Source: Mesotaenium endlicherianum
Lineage: Eukaryota > Streptophyta > Zygnematophyceae > Zygnematales > Mesotaeniaceae
NCBI GenBank assembly: GCA_009602735.1
Contig: WELA01000937.1
Location: forward strand, 148,799 to 170,805
DNA length: 22,007 bases
Direction of reading: 5' to 3'
Shown here: in pieces, positions 17,843-22,007 of the stretch
How the letters are laid out: each line of letters starts with the position of its first letter
Position numbering within the stretch: the stretch's first letter is position 1
Made by a program: the position numbers and the translations under genes
The notes under the pieces: model-generated
The model's database searches: none
The model's input: only the letters and a program-made list of their open reading frames with translations
What the model was told of the DNA's origin: nothing

Positions 17843-18628
17843 ATGAGGCGCTCAACTCTTGCCGTGCTTAGCCCGTCGCAAATAAATCAAGCTGCGAATG
17901 GGCCTAGCCGTCAGCACCTACAGGATGCTAAGAAAAGGTTGACTCTCGGTACGGGTCCCTTAGGCCAGTCACATCATGGAGATGGTAGTGATCGTTTGTC
18001 AGCAGGTCAAGCAAGGGCCCCCATTCCTCGTCGGTCGAGTATGTATAATAAGACTCCTCAAATCGTCAGTGACCCGAGGCCCTTATCCGATAAGGGTTAT
18101 CAGCAAACTTGCATTCGGACCCTGATCACATACCTCACCCAGCATGGATATGATCACGCCATCTCACCAAAGCTTTTAACGACTCCAACTAGCAAGGAAT
18201 TTACGCATATAGTGCAGTTTCTTTTCAAAAAGATGGACCCAAATATCAAATTTGCCGGGAAGATTGAAGATGATGTTCCTCTTCTATTTAAGCGTCTAAG
18301 TTACCCTTTTCAGATTAGTAAGAGTGCGTTGTATGCTGTCGGCAGCCCTCACACATGGCCGGGCTTGTTGGCTGCATTGACATGGCTAGTAGAGCTCCTA
18401 GTGTACGAAGAGGCAGCAGAACAGGTTAAAGAAGCAGGGGTCTCTTTTGACGACAATGGCCAGAAACTCTTCTTTGACTATGTCGGCAAGGCTTACCAGC
18501 ACTTTATGGAGGGGGATGACGAGAATTGTGAGCTTCTCCAGAAACAGCTAGAGAGGACGTTCCAGGAAAGGGATGCAGAAATTGCAGCCGAGGTAGACAG
18601 GTTGGAACAGGCAAATGCTACCTTGCAG
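17843..18628 (+). CDS. NDC80: NDC80 exon 1: N-tail and CH domain
   Basis: ATG at 17843, preceded by CATC. 262 codons ending ANATLQ with donor GTGAAT (18629), phase 0. The open frame runs past the donor to 18685 but loses similarity (VNAFSYPLFLLAM), so the donor is preferred. Codon use is mixed, unlike the GC-rich exons 3 and 4. Confidence 0.95.
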
Positions 18629-21600
18629 GTGAATGCCTTCTCATACCCCCTGTTCCTGTTAGCAATGGCACCTTCTTATAGATAGGAAAAGTTGACCTTG
18701 TCGTCATTCATGGAGCTATGAATGTTGTTTTGGTACGCCACACATACGATGGAGTTTGACGTCTTCTGCAAGTAAGGAGCAGGGCAATCAGGAAGCAAAA
18801 CTTACATTTGTCGGGACAGAAACAAGATGGGCTGTTCTTTAAGTTGAGGGTTGGAGAGTGAGTAGGTAATCCTATGAGTTGTTGCTTCTTTTGGCGTCTC
18901 GCAATGCTGCACTGCAGCTTAACCGTACACAAGCTCACTAGCTATAATGATGACTGCAACCATGCTTCCTTTTGCTGCTTTCTAATTTTCACATTTCATC
19001 GCCTGATTCTCTCTTGCACTTCAGCAGTGTAACAACCACTCACCAAGAGACTACGACGGTTCCACTCCTGTAGATAGCTCTAAGATTTTGCAACAAGAAT
19101 GTGAATGTAGTTGAAGCTTAGCTAGTGTTGCAGCAACTATGTTGTACTGCTGGCAAGTCAGAGAAGGAAGGGGGAGTGGAAAAGTGAGAAAGCACATGCA
19201 GACGATATCTTACGTGATCACTTATGTCTTAAGGTAGTTTCTTCTTTCTAGCAGGCAAGGACCGCTTCACTCCTTCAAGCTTGTGTCGTGTCAGCACCTT
19301 CGGCTGAAGCACAACCAGAAGCAGCCTTGAACCACTGTCTCCGTCAAAACGTGACGGAGGCAAGAGTGCGACAGTTCCTGGCTCTTGCACGCGGCGAGTA
19401 GCATGTGTGACATATGACATGTCCCAGGGGCATGTGTGTGACATGTGGCATGTGTGTTACATGTGCGGCATGCAGGTCCAGCTGGAGAAGTTCCAGAGCC
19501 AGCCTTCGCCTCTTGCTGCGCTGGAGAGCAAGAAGAGTGACTATCTCAGCGACATCGGGAAGTTCCAGAAGCTGATCGTCAACCTTCAGCAGCACAGACA
19601 GGTGTGGCCCTCCTACCCGTCCGCCACTTGCATGATGCCATCTCTACCCCCTCCATCCCTTCACCTGAAAAGCACTTCTGCTGTCTTCCTTCTTTCTCTC
19701 AGCGAGAGGAGGCCGCAGCAACCGGGCCTGGGCGACTGTCAACAAAAAACACTTCCAGCACTTTTCATTGTGGGGTATGCTCGTATGAGAGAGTATATAA
19801 GAAGTATATGTAACAACTTATTATTATAATAAGGATATATGATATAAGTAAGAAGGGTTGGGAGAGTCCTGGCTGTACCGCATTCGGTATGTGAGGTGCC
19901 TCTTACACTTGCAGTTTCTTTGTCACCAGTCACTCTTGCCCTCCATCCAAAGTCAATAAGCATCTGTAGAGACGCCACAAGGGGTCGTTCTTGTATTGTG
20001 AAAATCCTCTAAAGGCATAGTCCAGGGAAAGGATCAGGGGGCCCTTGGTGGGCGTCTTGGCGTCGAGAGCATTTTTATTGAAGTTTCTCCAGGGAGAAGG
20101 AAAGTGAGAGAGAGCAAAGTAAGCCATGATGCTAGTTGAGGCCCCCAGTGTGAGCTTTCTGCTCCCAGTGCGTTCGCTTAGCCCTGCAGCAATGGACATG
20201 GCACGGCTGCGATGTATGACTGCGTTCATGAGCACAGAATGCGTGTCAGTGTGTCACTGCGTGACAGTTGGCTCGGCAAAACGGAGGTGGCATGGTGGTG
20301 CATGCAAACTCTACCGCCTTCTTTTGATTTATCAACTCACCCTTATCTAGTATCTATCCACAAGCCACGACAGCAAGTATCGCATCTTCAGTGTGCCATG
20401 TCGGCTGTCAGCATGGTCAGCAGAGCTCCCTACCAATCCCAGCACTCCCTCCACTCGGACAGGCAGCGTGACTAGCGACACTCCCTCCCCTCAGTCCCTC
20501 TCTGGCAGTCAGTCAGTCAGACGATGACATGCATGCTCTCTTCTCAGGTTCCCTCCCGGCCCCCGTGCGCCGTTACGAGCGCAATCACCGGCTCTTCCAG
20601 AATGCCCGTTCTTGTGCAAGCATGCTCCTTGCCTCTCATACCGCCTGGCTTTTTACAGAAGCTGCAAACATGCGTCACTTTCCCCCCACCCCTCCCACCT
20701 CCCACCTCCCACCTCATCTGGACCCTTGGTTTGAATCACTCACCACTCCGCATCTCAGCCCTCTCACCAACACGCGCTCCGGCGCTGCCACCTGTCGCGT
20801 GTGCGCCGCCCCCCTCGCCAGGCACTGGAGAAGAAGCTGGAGGAGCGCAAGCAGGACCAGGCCGCCAAGGTCGCAGAGCTGGCAGCCTCTGCCGCCGACA
20901 ACGAGGAGCTCCGCCGCCGCATCCAGGCGCAGGAGATCAACCTGGCTGACGTGGAGCGTATGACCAAGGAGAAGGCGAAGACCAAGGAGATCCTGCGGTC
21001 GGTGACGGGCCAGCGGGAGGCCCTGGAGAAGCAGGTGTGGGACCACGAGGTCCAGCTGGCGAAGAAGCAGGAGGAGCTGGAGAGCACAGTCCGGCAGTAC
21101 CACACGACGGGCGACAGGTCAGCAACCGCTCAGCAGCATCTCCGCAGCAGCTCCGCTGCAAGCATGGTTATGGGCCTCTTTCTTTAAGGAGCTTTTTATA
21201 TATACTTGTTTGCCGCAGTTTGTGTTGGGGGTTTGTGCATGCGCGAGCTCTCAATCTTGGTTGTCTCTCTTATGAGGTTGGGCATGCACACACACGCGCG
21301 CGCGCGCACACACACACACAACACACTCGCCTGCTCAATCCCCCCCCGACCCACTCCCCCCTCCCCCCTCCNACACACACACACACGCACACACACACAC
21401 ACACACACAACTGGACAGTCAGGCATGCAGCCAGTCACTAAACCATTCTCCGCTGCGCCCTCCCTCTTGTGGAACGAGCGCGCGCGCGCAGGCTGAAGGT
21501 GATCCCTGTGACGGCCAAGCGCGCGGGCGGGGTGGTGTACGAGATTGAGCTTAACGCACGCGCCAAGTCCCCCGAGGACATGGTGGGGCGCGACCTCAAG

Positions 21601-21765
21601 GGCATCGTCAAGCCCGCACTCGGCAGGCTCAAGGAGGGCACTGCCCAGAAGATGCGGGCAGCCCAGCAGGAGCTGCTGCAATCGGAGGAGAGCCGCGCGG
21701 CCGTAGAGGAGGCGCTGGCGGAGACGCAGGAGCGGAAGCGCGGCCTCGAGGAGCACCTGCGGAAG
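17843..21765 (+). CDS. NDC80: Kinetochore protein NDC80 (HEC1), 5' part, 4 exons; 3' end beyond window
   Basis: Exons 17843-18628, 19476-19601, 20822-21117 and 21492-21765 give 494 residues in one frame. NDC80 is the microtubule-binding subunit of the NDC80 kinetochore complex (with NUF2, SPC24 and SPC25). Residues 1-80 are a basic, disordered tail with RRST (2-5) and RRSS (63-66), Aurora-kinase-like sites. Residues about 80-190 are the calponin-homology domain: DPRPLSDKGYQQTCI, KEFTHIVQFLFKKMDPN, EDDVPLLFKRLSYPFQISKS and AVGSPHTWPGLLAALTWLVE. Coiled coil starts after about 220 and continues through LADVERMTKEKAKTKEIL. Exon 4 adds the RLKVIPVTAKRAGGVVYEIE segment, matching KLIP...Y.FEI in animals. 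All splice junctions are GT-AG. The C-terminal coiled coil that binds SPC24/25 lies to the right. Confidence 0.95.
18629..19475 (+). other. NDC80 intron 1
   Basis: 847 bp. Its last 75 bases contain four GCATG-led units (19401, 19430, 19448, 19468), the last of which forms the GCATGCAG acceptor. Otherwise nothing recognised. Confidence 0.85.
19401..19475 (+). repeat. GCATGTGTGACATG-type units forming the exon 2 acceptor
   Basis: GCATGTGTGACATATGACAT (19401), GCATGTGTGTGACATGTG (19430), GCATGTGTGTTACATGTGCG (19448), then GCATGCAG. Units are about 18-29 bp apart, rich in ACATGT palindromes. Confidence 0.65.
19476..19601 (+). CDS. NDC80: NDC80 exon 2: coiled coil
   Basis: 42 codons, phase 0 both ends. 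The acceptor is GGCATGCAG (ends 19475) and the donor GTGTGG (19602). It encodes VQLEKFQSQPSPLAALESKK, then DYLSDIGKFQKLIVNLQQH. This aligns with the LE...RLESL..LK..LQGDV.KYQ region after the CH domain in animal NDC80. Confidence 0.9.
19602..20821 (+). other. NDC80 intron 2
   Basis: 1.22 kb. An AT-rich part (19795-19850) is followed by sequence with no recognised gene. Pyrimidine- and CCCACCTCCCACCTC-rich sequence lies at 20680-20720, about 100 bases before the acceptor. Confidence 0.85.
20822..21117 (+). CDS. NDC80: NDC80 exon 3: coiled coil
   Basis: The acceptor is CTCGCCAG (ends 20821) and the donor GTCAGC (21118). 98 codons plus two bases. Starts ALEKKLEERKQDQAAKVAEL; contains EELRRRIQAQEINLADVER and QREALEKQVWDHEVQLAKKQ, ending with a split AG|G Arg. 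Strong heptad pattern and almost all G/C third positions. Confidence 0.93.
21118..21491 (+). other. NDC80 intron 3
   Basis: 374 bp, about a third of it (CA)n/(CG)n (21285-21410), with an N at 21372. Confidence 0.85.
21285..21410. repeat. (CA)n/(CG)n microsatellite with N
   Basis: CA and CGCG runs flanking a C-rich segment. The N at 21372 lies exactly where C-rich sequence changes to CA repeat. Confidence 0.9.
21492..21765 (+). CDS. NDC80: NDC80 exon 4
   Basis: The acceptor is GCGCGCAG (ends 21491), inside a CG repeat; the donor is GTGCGC (21766). It completes R403, then LKVIPVTAKRAGGVVYEIEL, and continues in coiled coil to EHLRK. Phase 0 at the end; the next exon is outside the window. Confidence 0.9.
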
Positions 21766-21925
21766 GTGCGCCTGCGGGGGCGGGGACTCTCTCGCTCTCT
21801 TGGAGACTCTCTCTCTCTCTCTCGCTCGTTCTCCCTCTTCTTTGTCTCTCCCCCCTGTTCTTTGGAATGAAATTTGCCCACAGAAAGGAAGAGCTTAAGT
21901 GTTGGTGTATTGTGATACACACACA

Positions 21926-22007
<82 letters not shown>
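21766..22007 (+). other. Start of NDC80 intron 4, ending in (CA)n(GA)n
   Basis: CT-rich stretches at 21787-21850, then AC repeats (21916-21942) switching directly to AG repeats (21943-22007) that run off the window edge. Its full length is unknown. Confidence 0.85.

Overview
This is nuclear DNA from a eukaryote of the green lineage, most likely a streptophyte or other green alga. Four lines of evidence support this. The genes contain GT-AG introns. A plastid ribosomal protein S17 is encoded in the nucleus with a transit peptide, whereas red-lineage plastids keep rps17 in the organelle. A phosphodiesterase resembles land-plant NPPs almost motif by motif. A degenerate heptamer tract resembles the plant telomere repeat (AACCCTA type). 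I cannot name the species.

Four genes form two head-to-head pairs. Pair 1 has, on the minus strand, the 5' end of a gene I read as a signal-peptide-peptidase-like protease (SPPL; exons 1237-1127 and 215-54, continuing off the left edge). On the plus strand it has a complete eight-exon gene for a type II membrane nucleotide pyrophosphatase/phosphodiesterase (NPP/ENPP; 2717-14157, 568 predicted residues, all catalytic and metal-binding residues present). Pair 2 has the single-exon plastid S17 gene on the minus strand (16890-16462) and the outer-kinetochore gene NDC80 on the plus strand (17843 to beyond 21765, four exons visible, 3' end outside the window). The genes have unrelated jobs: vesicle/endomembrane proteolysis, extracytoplasmic nucleotide hydrolysis, plastid translation and chromosome segregation. 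Only shared promoter regions are implied, not a pathway.

Most of the window is intron and spacer, rich in microsatellites: (CT)n, (CA)n, (GT)n, (GTGC)n, GGGA, GCT and (TA)n. Introns often end in alternating purine-pyrimidine sequence (GCATGCAG, GCGCAG) with little polypyrimidine tract.

Two points matter for anyone using this annotation. (1) NPP exon 5 and its flanks occur twice as what reads as an exact 1283-base tandem copy split by a single N (7852-9134 and 9136-10418). This looks like two unmerged overlapping contigs, and including both exon copies would break the frame. (2) Five isolated Ns (5645, 6436, 9135, 10563, 21372) probably mark contig joins. I found no mobile element, tRNA, rRNA or CRISPR, and no convincing undescribed system. 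The most unusual true-sequence signals are a duplicated splice acceptor in NPP intron 2, a GTACGC-based 20-bp degenerate array in the SPPL/NPP promoter region, and the interstitial heptamer tract.
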